Shown here: piece after piece, positions 24,837 through 34,600 of the stretch
How positions within the stretch are numbered: position 1 is the stretch's first letter
Layout of the letters: every line of letters starts with the position of its first letter
DNA from: Spirosoma profusum
Lineage (GTDB): Bacteria > Bacteroidota > Bacteroidia > Cytophagales > Spirosomataceae
DNA length: 51,066 nt
Reading direction: 5' to 3'
Assembly: GCF_014699005.1 (NCBI RefSeq)
Contig: NZ_JACWZY010000042.1
Location: 1-51,066 of the forward strand
Position numbers and translations under genes: made by a program
Notes under the pieces: generated by a model
Told to the model about the DNA's origin: nothing
What the model saw: only the letters and a program-made list of their open reading frames with translations
Database searches by the model: none

Positions 24837-25187
24837 CTATGCTTCTGCATGGAGCCAGGCTTTTTTAGCTAACAATGTTTCTTCATCTTCCTCGTGTTCT
24901 GGGTCGGGAACACAGCAGTCGACGGGGCAAACAGCCGCACATTGAGGTTCTTCATGAAAACCCATGCACTCAGTACACTTATCAGCTACAATATAATAAA
25001 ACTCGTTCGAAACCGGACCCTGTGGATCTCTGCCGCCTACTACCGTACCGTCACCGAAGTCGACTTCGGTCAGTTCGGTCCCTCCACCCCAGGTCCATTC
25101 AACGCCACCTTCGTAGATAGCTGTGTTGGGACATTCGGGTTCGCAGGCACCACAGTTGATGCACTCGTCGGTGATCATGATTGCCAT
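24837..25187 (-). CDS. 4Fe-4S dicluster ferredoxin
   Basis: 116 residues. CINCGACEPECP (residues ~9-20) is the first cluster motif; the second is spaced CTECMGFHEEPQCAAVCP with an insertion between its second and third cysteines, followed by VDCCVPDPEH. This is the Alvin/FdxN-like type with a long loop between motifs (TWGGGTELTEVDFGDGT). The acidic tail EHEEDEETLL is typical. It transfers single electrons. Divergent from a LuxC-family acyl-CoA reductase gene 133 bases away, to which it may donate electrons. Confidence 0.93.
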   Translation of the reverse strand: MAIMITDECINCGACEPECPNTAIYEGGVEWTWGGGTELTEVDFGDGTVVGGRDPQGPVSNEFYYIVADKCTECMGFHEEPQCAAVCPVDCCVPDPEHEEDEETLLAKKAWLHAEA

Positions 25188-25320
25188 GGGCAGTACTTTT
25201 TATAAACAGTAAATTTGTGAATTGCTAAATTGAACAACAAATATAATTATTTAAAGGTTGGCATCAAACTAATATTTCATTCCATTAGTTGATGGTGTAT
25301 TCCATTTGTTTATTCAATAC

Positions 25321-26355
25321 ATGCTTCAATCAGAACGCCTACAAACGTTCGTCGCCTTAGGCGATCACCTACGCTCGGGCGAAGCCCAATCCGAATTGAC
25401 CGAAATCGCTCACCAGGCTCACCAAAAAAATAACTGGTTTACAGTCGATAACTCGCTGAATGCCTTAGGTGCTATTGCGAACGAATTTCTGACTGCCGAT
25501 AAACTAACTAGCTGGCTGAGCCCCTACCGACCCGAACCTGAAACGGTACGTAACATTGGTGTAGTTATGGCTGGAAATATTCCGGCGGTTGGATTTCATG
25601 ATCTCCTCTGCGTGCTCATAAGCGGGCACCGGCTGCTGGCTAAATTAAGTAACCAGGATTTTGTACTTATCCATTATTTAATACAAAAATTAAAGGAGAT
25701 TAATCCTGCTTTCACGAGTTTTGTCGAAGAAGCGGAACGCCTTAATGCAGCTGATGCATACATCGCCACAGGCAGCAACAACACATCTCGCTATTTTGAG
25801 TATTATTTTGGTAAAAAGCCCAATATCATTCGTAAAAACCGCACTTCGGTGGGGCTGCTGATGGGCGAAGAAAGTGAAGAGGAGTTTGCGAAACTAGGCC
25901 ACGACATATCCGATTATTATGGACTCGGTTGCCGGAACGTATCGACAATTCTCGTTCCCGACGATTACAATTTCACACCACTGCTACGTACGCTGGAACC
26001 CACTGCGAAAATGTATCTGGACAACCACAAGTACCAGAATAACTACGACTACAACAAATCCATCTATCTCATCAATGCCGTACCCCACCTTGATAACGGG
26101 TATCTGTTGCTGACGGAAAATGATGGGCTGGTTTCACCAATCTCAGTACTATACTACCAGACCTACCAAACGCAAACCGACGTACTGAATTGGTTATCAG
26201 AACGTAGCGAACAGATTCAGGTAGTAGCTTCAGCGCAGAACTGGTTTTCGGGCCATACTACGTTACCAGGAGTTGCCTTCGGCCAGACGCAACGACCTGG
26301 CCTAAGCGATTACGCCGATGGTGTAGACACAATGGCGTTTTTGTCAAATCTTTGA
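25321..26355 (+). CDS. Acyl-CoA reductase, LuxC family
   Basis: 344 residues from ATG 25321 (the frame also has TTG 25306). An aldehyde-dehydrogenase-like fold: NIGVVMAGNIPAVGFHDLL near residues 80-98, IATGSNNTSRYFEYYFGKKP, GLGCRNVSTILVP with the probable acyl-accepting Cys204, and a C-terminal SGHTTLPGVAFGQTQRPGL. LuxC enzymes reduce acyl-CoA or acyl-enzyme to aldehydes; Bacteroidota copies are not linked to luminescence and their substrate is not settled. Shares a divergent promoter region with a ferredoxin gene, suggesting a reductive acyl pathway. Shorter than LuxC of Vibrio (~480). Confidence 0.85.
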   Translation: MLQSERLQTFVALGDHLRSGEAQSELTEIAHQAHQKNNWFTVDNSLNALGAIANEFLTADKLTSWLSPYRPEPETVRNIGVVMAGNIPAVGFHDLLCVLISGHRLLAKLSNQDFVLIHYLIQKLKEINPAFTSFVEEAERLNAADAYIATGSNNTSRYFEYYFGKKPNIIRKNRTSVGLLMGEESEEEFAKLGHDISDYYGLGCRNVSTILVPDDYNFTPLLRTLEPTAKMYLDNHKYQNNYDYNKSIYLINAVPHLDNGYLLLTENDGLVSPISVLYYQTYQTQTDVLNWLSERSEQIQVVASAQNWFSGHTTLPGVAFGQTQRPGLSDYADGVDTMAFLSNL

Positions 26356-26370
26356 TTAGCTATAACGTAG

Positions 26371-26411
26371 TACGTCCGAATTTTTGCTAACGTAGCGAAG
26401 GTTCGGACGTA
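26371..26411. repeat. 10-bp inverted repeat between convergent genes
   Basis: TACGTCCGAA (26371-26380) and TTCGGACGTA (26402-26411). The right arm lies inside the 3' end of the opposing lipoprotein gene. Small compared with the other hairpins. Confidence 0.55.
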
Positions 26412-27175
26412 TCGTTTTCTTCGAGGGTGAAATAATCGCCCAGTGTTTTGCCAGACTTATCTTTATACATCAGGATTTCAGTGCGCGACAGGCCAGCATT
26501 TTTACCAGTTGCTACGTAAATGCGTTTGCCGGGCATTTGTACTTTTTCCGACAAGCCACTGTACTCGTCATTAGCTGACACCTCATCAGCCATATACCGG
26601 ATTCGACCGTCGGGTTCGATTGTAAGAAGATACGTTTTCCCATTTTTGCTGGCTCTGAAAATTCGTACAAAATCGTCAGATTCGCCATACACTAATCCGA
26701 TTATATGCGGAAAATGGTCGTACTCGCCATTAGCATGTTTTCGGTCGATGGCAGCCCATTCGCGGTGCATGAGCGCTACGTACTGATCAAAATCCTCCCG
26801 ACTGAACTGATTTGGTGAGAGATACAGCATCGTACTGGGATGTTGCACGGCGTTGTCAGGTTCGTTTCGATACGATACGTGATTTTTGTCGATGTAAACC
26901 CGTTTTGCCTCACCAAATAGGTCATCAGCGTAGGGCGGTCCCCAGTCGGTCGTCAGTGCATCAATAACGACTCGCTTACGATTTCCCAGTTTTATGGCAT
27001 GGTCAATTCGGTTTGTACTGAAGCCTTTGGATTCCATAAACTGTACTTCATAAGGTTCTCCATTAAACGTACCGGTATGAAATGCCTTCCAGTTCTCACA
27101 TCCGGTCAGTCCCCAAAATGTTAGAAAAAGCATGCTAGTTAATCTAGTACTACGTAGGGATACAGTAATAGCCAT
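26387..27175 (-). CDS. Hypothetical lipoprotein
   Basis: 262 residues with a long N-terminal region ending in a lipobox, TFWGLTGC (Cys26). The mature part has no recognised domain: NGEPYEVQFMESKGFSTN, an AKRVYIDKNHVSY strand, YLSPNQFSREDFDQYVALMH, HIIGLVYGESDDFVRIFRAS and RIYVATGKNAGLSRTEILMY. Mixed alpha/beta, no cysteine pairs, no catalytic motif visible. ATG 27175 precedes a basic stretch suited to a signal. Convergent with the LuxC gene; an ECF sigma gene lies divergently upstream, so a sigma-dependent link is conceivable but not shown. Confidence 0.75.
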   Translation of the reverse strand: MAITVSLRSTRLTSMLFLTFWGLTGCENWKAFHTGTFNGEPYEVQFMESKGFSTNRIDHAIKLGNRKRVVIDALTTDWGPPYADDLFGEAKRVYIDKNHVSYRNEPDNAVQHPSTMLYLSPNQFSREDFDQYVALMHREWAAIDRKHANGEYDHFPHIIGLVYGESDDFVRIFRASKNGKTYLLTIEPDGRIRYMADEVSANDEYSGLSEKVQMPGKRIYVATGKNAGLSRTEILMYKDKSGKTLGDYFTLEENDTSEPSLR

Positions 27176-27371
27176 AGTTGAATAAGCGACAAATCAACGT
27201 TCACTTCTCTGTATTTTCAAAATAAATAATAGTAACCAACTCGGTTTTAACATCATTAAAATCGAAGCTTCGTATAGTTTATTTAATAGTTCTTATAGTA
27301 TCCATAATGTTACTAATAATTCAATTATGCAAATACATAATTTTATGTTTCAACAATAACATACAATTAAC

Positions 27372-27932
27372 ATGCATAAGAGAACCAAGTACTTAACCGA
27401 TGAACAATTAGTTTACCGATATCAGCGCAATCAGTTGGGCGATAGCTTCGAATTGCTTTACGAACGATACGTTCAGAAAGTATATCAGAAATGTCTGCAC
27501 TTAACCAAGGATCATGAAGAAGCTCAGGATTTTACGCAGGATATTTTCCTCAAAGTGTTCGATAAATTAAATACCTTCCAACATCGATCCACTTTTTCTT
27601 CCTGGCTGTACGCGATCTCTCATAACTATTGCCTAAACAAGCTGAAAGCATCGAGACGCGTCCTGATTGTATCACTTTCTGATCAGGTTCGCGAACCTGA
27701 GCCAGCAGAAGAAGGAACTGATTATAGTTTTGAACAAAGAAGTTTGATTCTACTGCAAGTGCCAGAAGCTGACATTGTTGTGCTGAAACTTAAATACGAG
27801 CAAAACTTATCCATCAGGGAAATCGGTGAGCGTTTTCACGCATCGGAATCAGCGATAAAAATGCGGCTAAAACGGGCTCGCCGGAAGGTCGTTCAGCTTT
27901 ATTACGCTGCCCATCCCGAAGGCAATAGTTAA
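27372..27932 (+). CDS. ECF-type RNA polymerase sigma factor
   Basis: 186 residues with sigma region 2 (SFELLYERYVQKVYQKCLHL, EEAQDFTQDIFLKVFDKLNT, FSSWLYAISHNYCLNKLK, residues ~25-100) and region 4 (VVLKLKYEQNLSIREIGERF, ESAIKMRLKRARRKV, ~130-175). It recruits core polymerase to a specific promoter set. No anti-sigma or FecR gene is adjacent, unlike many Bacteroidota ECF factors. Upstream 200 bases are AT-rich without a gene. Intact. Confidence 0.92.
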   Translation: MHKRTKYLTDEQLVYRYQRNQLGDSFELLYERYVQKVYQKCLHLTKDHEEAQDFTQDIFLKVFDKLNTFQHRSTFSSWLYAISHNYCLNKLKASRRVLIVSLSDQVREPEPAEEGTDYSFEQRSLILLQVPEADIVVLKLKYEQNLSIREIGERFHASESAIKMRLKRARRKVVQLYYAAHPEGNS

Positions 27933-28026
27933 GTTACTAGCTACCAGCCACCCCAATTTTATATGGTTTACAACGTAATAACACAACTATAGAACGCTAC
28001 AACTTTACAACCCTATAACTCCCCTG

Positions 28027-29742
28027 CTAATACCGCCAGCTTTTCAAATCTGCTCCGGCAGGGTGATTGGCTTCGATACGTTTCAGGATTTTGTCGATAT
28101 ACATGGTGTTATAGCGCAGTCGGCTGATATAATTGGGCTGCGTTGGGTCGCCGTTCCAGCAGTGCTCGGCGCGATCGCCGTAAGCAACTTCACTGCCAGC
28201 CGGCGGATTTTTTACGCTTTTCAGAAAATCCTCCATCAGGTAGACCGCATTGTTGAGGTAATAATTGTCCATATCTCCGCAGTAGATGTGAATCTTGCCT
28301 GTCAGTTTCGGCCCAAGCGTTTTCCAATCGCGACGTAGTATGTGCATCAGGTCGAAGTGTTCGCGCCAGTACGCAGCAACGGCTGGGTCGATTTCGCCAG
28401 TCAGTTTATTCCAGATACGTTTTGGATACCCATCGGAACCCACGGGCGAATAAACAGCCTCCCAGATATCGAACTGATCGCCCGAACGCGAATGCGTACC
28501 CAGAACCAGTTCGCGGTGGTTGGTTTCTTCGGTGGTGCATTTCAATTGTCCTAAATAATTACGTTGTGCAGGGCGGGGCGTGCGTCGAAATGGCCCTTCG
28601 CTGTAATAGGCGTTTTTATCTTTATAGAGATTAAAATTTGTGTAAGCGTCGAACGTAATGGGATCGGGGCAGGCCGCGAAACAACCGTTGAATTCGTCCG
28701 GATAAAACGTTTGCACGGCTAAGGCTTCCCAGCCTCCTGTTGAGCCACCATACGTGAAACGCGCCCAACCCTGACCAATTCCCCGGAAACGTTTCTCAAT
28801 TTCAGGCAGCAGTTCATACATAATCGCATCACCATACGGCCCCAGATTTTCGGAGTTAACAGCGTAAGAATCATCGTAATACGGATTAGCGTGCTGAATT
28901 TCCACAATCAGCATTCGGGGAAAATCCTTACTCGTCCATTTTTTATAAAAGTCATACGCTTCCTGAGCCTCGATTTTCTTATAACCATAAATATGAAACC
29001 GTTCGCTGTAATCAGTCGTGTCCATATTGGCGGGCGGTGGCGTTTCGCTGAAACCACCAAAATCATCCGGAAAATGCCCGTGATAAATGCAGAGTGGATA
29101 ACGCGCTTCGGGGTGTTCATCGAATCCAGCCGGTATCAATACGTGTGCGCCCAGGTATATCGGGCGTCCCCAGAACTCCGTCAGGCGTTTGCTCTGGATT
29201 TTGATATGCTTGATAAACTTTGTGTCTTTTGGCTCAACAATCGGCGAATTCACCTGATCCATCACCAAAGCAATGGACTGCTTACTCCCCGCTTTCAAAC
29301 TGATTTTCTGTGGCTTACTAAATAAATTCCCAGGAGCCACACGCCAGTTCTGCCCTTCTCCCCTGTCCATAGGCAGTTTCACTACGTGACCATCTTTCCG
29401 GTTGAAAGTTTCGTATTTATGCAGCACGGCCTGAACGTAGTAATCGCCCGCAGGCAGTTCTTTTAAACTCTTTTTCGGATAACCAAACACGCTGGCATCA
29501 ACCACGGCGGCCTGACCCGGTTTCAATCCGTTCACATCTACGCCAAAAATCTGTGCTGTTTCAACCGCATCGCTCACCTGCTGGCGGGGTTCTGGTTTAT
29601 TGTTTTTAGCCAGAATGAGCAACAGACGCCCATCGAGCGGTTTGGCCGACTGGTTTGCCGGGAACGTAACGGAGAAGGTGGGAGCCTGCGCGAACGTAAC
29701 ACTCGTCAACAGACTCAGGCAAAGAAATAGTTTGTGTTTCAT
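28027..29742 (-). CDS. Secreted alpha/beta-hydrolase-fold esterase with N-terminal beta domain
   Basis: 571 residues with signal peptide (MKHKLFLCLSLLTSVTFAQA). Residues ~22-200 form a beta-rich domain (LDGRLLLILAKNNKPEPRQQ, LPAGDYYVQAVLHKYETFNR). The C-terminal part has YPLCIYHGHFPDDF (oxyanion side) and the nucleophile elbow YGGSTGGWEAL near residue 335, then FNGCFAACPDPITFDAYTN and a final AEHCW that could hold the catalytic His. This resembles large secreted esterases related to the enterochelin-esterase/D-family of Bacteroidota; substrate unknown. A single-gene unit divergent from the signalling operon. Intact. Confidence 0.8.
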   Translation of the reverse strand: MKHKLFLCLSLLTSVTFAQAPTFSVTFPANQSAKPLDGRLLLILAKNNKPEPRQQVSDAVETAQIFGVDVNGLKPGQAAVVDASVFGYPKKSLKELPAGDYYVQAVLHKYETFNRKDGHVVKLPMDRGEGQNWRVAPGNLFSKPQKISLKAGSKQSIALVMDQVNSPIVEPKDTKFIKHIKIQSKRLTEFWGRPIYLGAHVLIPAGFDEHPEARYPLCIYHGHFPDDFGGFSETPPPANMDTTDYSERFHIYGYKKIEAQEAYDFYKKWTSKDFPRMLIVEIQHANPYYDDSYAVNSENLGPYGDAIMYELLPEIEKRFRGIGQGWARFTYGGSTGGWEALAVQTFYPDEFNGCFAACPDPITFDAYTNFNLYKDKNAYYSEGPFRRTPRPAQRNYLGQLKCTTEETNHRELVLGTHSRSGDQFDIWEAVYSPVGSDGYPKRIWNKLTGEIDPAVAAYWREHFDLMHILRRDWKTLGPKLTGKIHIYCGDMDNYYLNNAVYLMEDFLKSVKNPPAGSEVAYGDRAEHCWNGDPTQPNYISRLRYNTMYIDKILKRIEANHPAGADLKSWRY

Positions 29743-29825
29743 GAATAGAGTTCAGGTTGATTTTCAGCAGGTAAGATAATAAATGGTTTTTTACAACTTA
29801 TCGCATACTTTCAAAAATGAGCGCA

Positions 29826-29871
29826 TTTGTCATGCTTCCTTCATCAGCATGACAAAAAACGGTACATACCG
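29826..29871. promoter_or_regulatory. Two palindromic sites in a divergent intergenic region
   Basis: TTTGTCATGCT (29826-29836) and AGCATGACAAA (29846-29856) form a perfect 11-bp inverted repeat with a 9-base spacer. Directly beyond is CGGTA-CA-TACCG (29860-29871). They lie in the 286-base gap between the esterase and the hybrid kinase and look like repressor or activator sites. Rest of the gap is AT-rich. Confidence 0.45.
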
Positions 29872-30028
29872 TATAATTCAGTTATTTGGAAGCACTTCGG
29901 GATGCATTCTATATTCACAAACAATTTCCCAGAAGTACATTAAATAGGATATACACTCCGAATACCAACTTCTGATCAAATTTTCGGACATTTGACATCG
30001 CCCTCAGCGTTTTAGCCAATACGTATAC

Positions 30029-31594
30029 ATGATTTTAATTGTTGATGATAGGCCAGAGAATATTCTTCCGCTAAAAAAGCTCCTCGAACTACATCGTTTC
30101 TCAGTCGACACGGCAGAATCAGGCGAAGAAGCACTCCGAAAAGTCCTCAATACTACGTACTCAATCATCATTCTGGATGTTCAGATGCCAGATATGGACG
30201 GCTTCGAAGTAGCCAATGCCATTGCTGGTTTCAGTAAAGCCAAATACACATCCATCATTTTCCTGTCGGCGGTCAATACCGAAAAAAAGTTCATTACCAA
30301 AGGCTACACCTCGGGGGGTATCGACTACCTCACCAAACCCGTCGACCTCGATATTCTGGTACTGAAGATAAAAACACTCCAAAAACTTTACGAACAGCAG
30401 CAGGAACTACGTAACACGCAGGAATCACTCCGGAAAGAAGTGGAGGTTCGCACGCAGGCTCAGGAGGCACTTACCCAACAAATGCAGGCGTTGGAGGGGG
30501 TGCTGTCGTCGCTGCCGCAGATGGCGTTCACCGTTACGTCCGATGGCCAGCTCGAATATGTGAACGAACACTGGTACCGTTATTCAAGCGACCCAAAAAA
30601 GCTGCCCGAATGCCACCCCGACGACGACATCTGCGATGAGTGGGACGTAGCGTTTAGTCAGGGAATGGAGTTTACACGCGAGCTGCGGTTGAAAGATCTG
30701 ACGACGGGTGAGTTTCGGTATCATCTGCTACGTATCGTTCCGATCAGGCAACAGGACGTAGTAGTACGCTGGATTGGTACGTTCACCGACATACATCCCC
30801 AGAAACAGGCCGCTGAACTCCTGGAACAACAAGTTGAGTTACGCACCAGTGAATTGTTGCTTAAAAACACCGAACTGGAGCAGACAAATCATGAACTTCA
30901 GCAGTTCAGCTGGGTAGTATCGCACGATTTGAAAGAACCGCTTCGGAAAATTCAGTTACTCAACGATACCATTAAGGAAAAATTCCTGAAAGAAAACGAA
31001 GAAGCAGTTGGGTACCTCGACCGCTCCATTCGGGCGTCGGCGCGGATGGCCACGCTCATCAGCGATTTGCTGACGTATTCCCGGTTATCGAATCCCGAGA
31101 CGTATCAGCCCACCAATCTGAATACGTTGCTGGACGAATTATTGCTGGATTTTGACGAAACGATCAGCCGAACCGGTGCTAAAATAAGCATCGATACATT
31201 TCCAACTATTGAAACGATGCCCGGTCGGATACGGCAGGTTTTTCAGAATCTGATAAGTAACGCACTCAAGTTCGTGAAACCCGACGTAGCACCCATCATT
31301 CATATTAAGGCCGAACGTATTGCTACGTTAGCCATTGATGGAGAGCCCGATACCAACGGTTCGTACTGCCGGATTGTGGTGCAGGATAACGGCATCGGTT
31401 TCGATGAAAAATTCCTGGATCGCATTTTTGTTATTTTCCAACGGCTCCATACACGTAGCAGTTTCGAAGGTACGGGCATTGGGCTGGCCATCGCCAAAAA
31501 GAACATTGAGAAACACCACGGCCTCATTACGGCTCAAAGCCGCGAAGGCGAAGGTGCCCGGTTTAGTATCGTTTTACCCATCAAACAAGTGTAA
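30029..31594 (+). CDS. Receiver-PAS-histidine kinase hybrid
   Basis: 521 residues, no membrane segment, so cytoplasmic. An N-terminal receiver (1-120) with LIVDDRPENIL and phospho-acceptor Asp50 in IIILDVQMPDMDG; a coiled-coil linker; a PAS domain ~150-270 (LPQMAFTVTSDGQLEYVNEH); a second coiled coil; a HisKA with VVSHDLKEPLRKI (His299); and an ATPase domain with NLISNALKF, DNGIGFDEKF and GTGIGLAIAKK. All catalytic boxes are present. The arrangement receiver-first, kinase-last suggests it takes phosphate from a partner kinase, here most likely the 1,203-residue hybrid next door. First gene of the operon. Confidence 0.93.
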   Translation: MILIVDDRPENILPLKKLLELHRFSVDTAESGEEALRKVLNTTYSIIILDVQMPDMDGFEVANAIAGFSKAKYTSIIFLSAVNTEKKFITKGYTSGGIDYLTKPVDLDILVLKIKTLQKLYEQQQELRNTQESLRKEVEVRTQAQEALTQQMQALEGVLSSLPQMAFTVTSDGQLEYVNEHWYRYSSDPKKLPECHPDDDICDEWDVAFSQGMEFTRELRLKDLTTGEFRYHLLRIVPIRQQDVVVRWIGTFTDIHPQKQAAELLEQQVELRTSELLLKNTELEQTNHELQQFSWVVSHDLKEPLRKIQLLNDTIKEKFLKENEEAVGYLDRSIRASARMATLISDLLTYSRLSNPETYQPTNLNTLLDELLLDFDETISRTGAKISIDTFPTIETMPGRIRQVFQNLISNALKFVKPDVAPIIHIKAERIATLAIDGEPDTNGSYCRIVVQDNGIGFDEKFLDRIFVIFQRLHTRSSFEGTGIGLAIAKKNIEKHHGLITAQSREGEGARFSIVLPIKQV

Positions 31595-31616
31595 TAAGTA
31601 GATGTATGATGTATCA

Positions 31617-31660
31617 TATATGATGTCTTTTGCTCTGATCATCAAGATATACATCATATA
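31617..31660. repeat. Inverted repeat between the two kinase genes
   Basis: TATATGATGT (31617-31626) and ACATCATATA (31651-31660), with a 12-bp palindrome ATCATATATGAT at 31613-31624. Same word family as at 10,183 and 19,851, but imperfect; 23-90 bases after the stop and before the next start. Confidence 0.6.
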
Positions 31661-31683
31661 TATAAAGAAATTCTGGTTTTGCT

Positions 31684-34600
31684 ATGCCTCCATCCTCAAC
31701 GTCAAATTCAGTTATTAAGCAGCTTCAGATTGTCTTTACAATCTCTACACTGCTGTTGCTGCTTAGTCTGGCGGCTTCTTTTTTCAGCATTCAGAAATTG
31801 ATCAGTAATTCACGACTGGTCAATCATACGAATCAGGTGTTACTCGAAGCCGAGAACATCATTTCGATCATGAAAGACGCCGAAACCGGACAGCGCGGGT
31901 TTCTGGTGACGCTCGATCCCCTTTTTCTTCAACCTTATAATGGTAGCCGTGAGAAAGTAAATATCAGTTATAAAAATCTCGTCGACTTGACGTCCGACAA
32001 TCCGGCTCAGGAAGAGAATCTTACCCGGATTAAGTCGCTGTACGAAGCCAAATTTGCTCAAATGGAGCGCGTCATTAATTTGACCCGACGTAACCGGGCG
32101 TTTCTCCGCGACACGGTATCACGTAATGACGAAATGGTGAAGGGGAAACTGGTTATGGACGATTTAAGGACATTCGTCAACCGGATAAAAACCTCAGAAG
32201 AAGAACTGCTTAAGAATCGCGTTGAGCAGCAGGAAATGTATATTACGTACACGCCTTTTCTGTTGATTATTGCCGCCATCATTTCCATGCTGATTACGGG
32301 CTTCACGTACATACGTATCAAAAACGATATGGACGAGCGGATTGCCCGTCAGGAAGCCGATGAAGCTAAATACATAGAAACGGCCAAGCGGATTTCGGTG
32401 ATGGAACATATCACGCAACGTATCGCCAGTGGCGACTATGCAGTACGTAGTGACGATACCCGTGACGATGATCTCGGACGTATCTCCCACGCGCTGAACC
32501 AGATGGCGGCTTCGCTCGAACAGACCTTCAATGATTTGAATGCCAAAAACTGGCTACAGGCAGGTTCCGTCGCACTGAGCGATGCCATTAGGGGTGAACG
32601 TGACATCAAGAAACTGGCCTCCCAATTGCTTACTACGTTTGCTGATTATCTGAATGCGCCACTCGGAACCCTTTACCTGAACGATAGCGAAGTCGGCTTT
32701 AAACTGGCCAGCACCTTCGCTGCGACAAAGGCTCCCGATACGGTCAGCATTGGGCAGGGATTGCTTGGTAAGGCTATCGAACGTAAAAAAACGATGGTTA
32801 TTCAGGATATTCCAGAGGATTACGCCCGAATTTCGTCGTCTCTGGGCGATACGTTACCGCGAGCCGTTATTCTCGCGCCACTGATGTATGGCAATACGTG
32901 CCTGGGCGCACTGGAACTGGGACTGCTACGTGTTCCTGAACCACTTGAACTCAGCTTTGTAGAAGCTAATCTGGAAGCTGCCGCTATTGCTGTCAATGCC
33001 GCACAGGATTACCTGAAACTGCAAAATTTCCTGGAAGAAACCCAGGCCCAGTCGGAAGAATTGCAGTCGCAACATAATGAACTGGAAACCCTGAATGCTG
33101 AGCTGGAAATGCAGGCGCAGCGACTCCAGACCTCCGAAGAAGAACTGCGTGTGCAGCAGGAAGAGTTGCAGCAAACCAACACGGAACTGGAAGAACGAGG
33201 TTTATTGCTGGAAGAGAAAAACGAAGAAATCCAGAAAAAAGCCGACGAACTGGAATTGGCAACTCGCTACAAATCAGAGTTTCTGGCCAACATGAGCCAC
33301 GAACTCCGAACGCCACTCAATTCCATTCTACTGCTGAGTCGACTCCTGTCTGAAAACACCGAAGAAAACCTATCCGACGATCAGATTGAATACGCCAAGG
33401 TGATTCAGTCGTCGGGGAACGGGCTGCTTGGACTGATTGACGAAATCCTGGATTTATCGAAGATTGAAGCCGGGCAGATGAAACTGGATTATCAGCCCGT
33501 ATCCATCCGCGACATTACCGACGAGCTTCAGGCACTGTTTGCGATTCTGGCAAAAGAAAAAGGGCTGGAGTTTTCGATTTCAGTTGAGTCAGACGTACCA
33601 TCGTCTATCGAAACCGACAAAATACGGCTTGGGCAAATCCTGAAAAACCTGCTGTCGAATGCCCTGAAATTCACCGCCAAAGGAAGCGTTACGTTATCGA
33701 TCAAACGTAGTGAGAACCGTATTGGCGAGCCCACGCTCCTGTTTACCGTTGCCGACACCGGCATTGGAATTCTGCCCGAAAAACAGCCGATTATTTTCGA
33801 GGCTTTCCAACAGGCCGACGGCTCCACCAAACGAAAATACGGTGGTACGGGACTGGGGCTGTCCATCAGCCGAGAACTGGCTAAACTGCTTGGGGGCGAA
33901 ATCACATTGGTCAGCCAGGTCAATAAAGGCAGTACGTTCACGGTACAGGTACCGATTTCAGCAGCCTACGTAGCATCGGAACCAGCGCCAACTCCCAAGC
34001 CCGTCAGCATTGCCCCCGTTCAGCCGACAACTTCCGTAAAAGAGCCTGATAAATACGTCAGTGTCAATATCCCGGAAGCCGTTCCCGACGACCGGAAAGA
34101 CATTGTAGCGGGCGATAAAGTCATTCTTATTGTTGAAGATGACACCAATTTCGCCAAATCGCTGCTCGATTACACTCGTAAAAAAGGCTACAAAGGCGTC
34201 GTAGCGGTGCGCGGTGATGAGGGTCTGCGATTGGCTGCGGCTCTGAAACCCATCGGCATTCTACTCGATATTCAGTTGCCGGTGATGAGTGGCTGGGAAG
34301 TGATGGATGCCCTGAAAGCCGACCCAAAAACTCGGCCCATTCCCGTACACATCATGTCGTCACACAAGATGAAAAACGAAAGTCTGCTAAAAGGAGCCAT
34401 CGATTTTGTCGACAAACCCGTCGCGTTTGAGCAGATGCAGACCGTTTTCAAACGACTTGAATACGTACTGAATCGCGATCCCAAGAAAGTCCTGATTATT
34501 GAAGATAACCCCAAGCACGCTAAAGCGCTGGCCTATTTCCTGGAATCGTTCAACATTACGTCGGAACTAAAAGACAACGTAACAGAAGGCATCGACGCGC

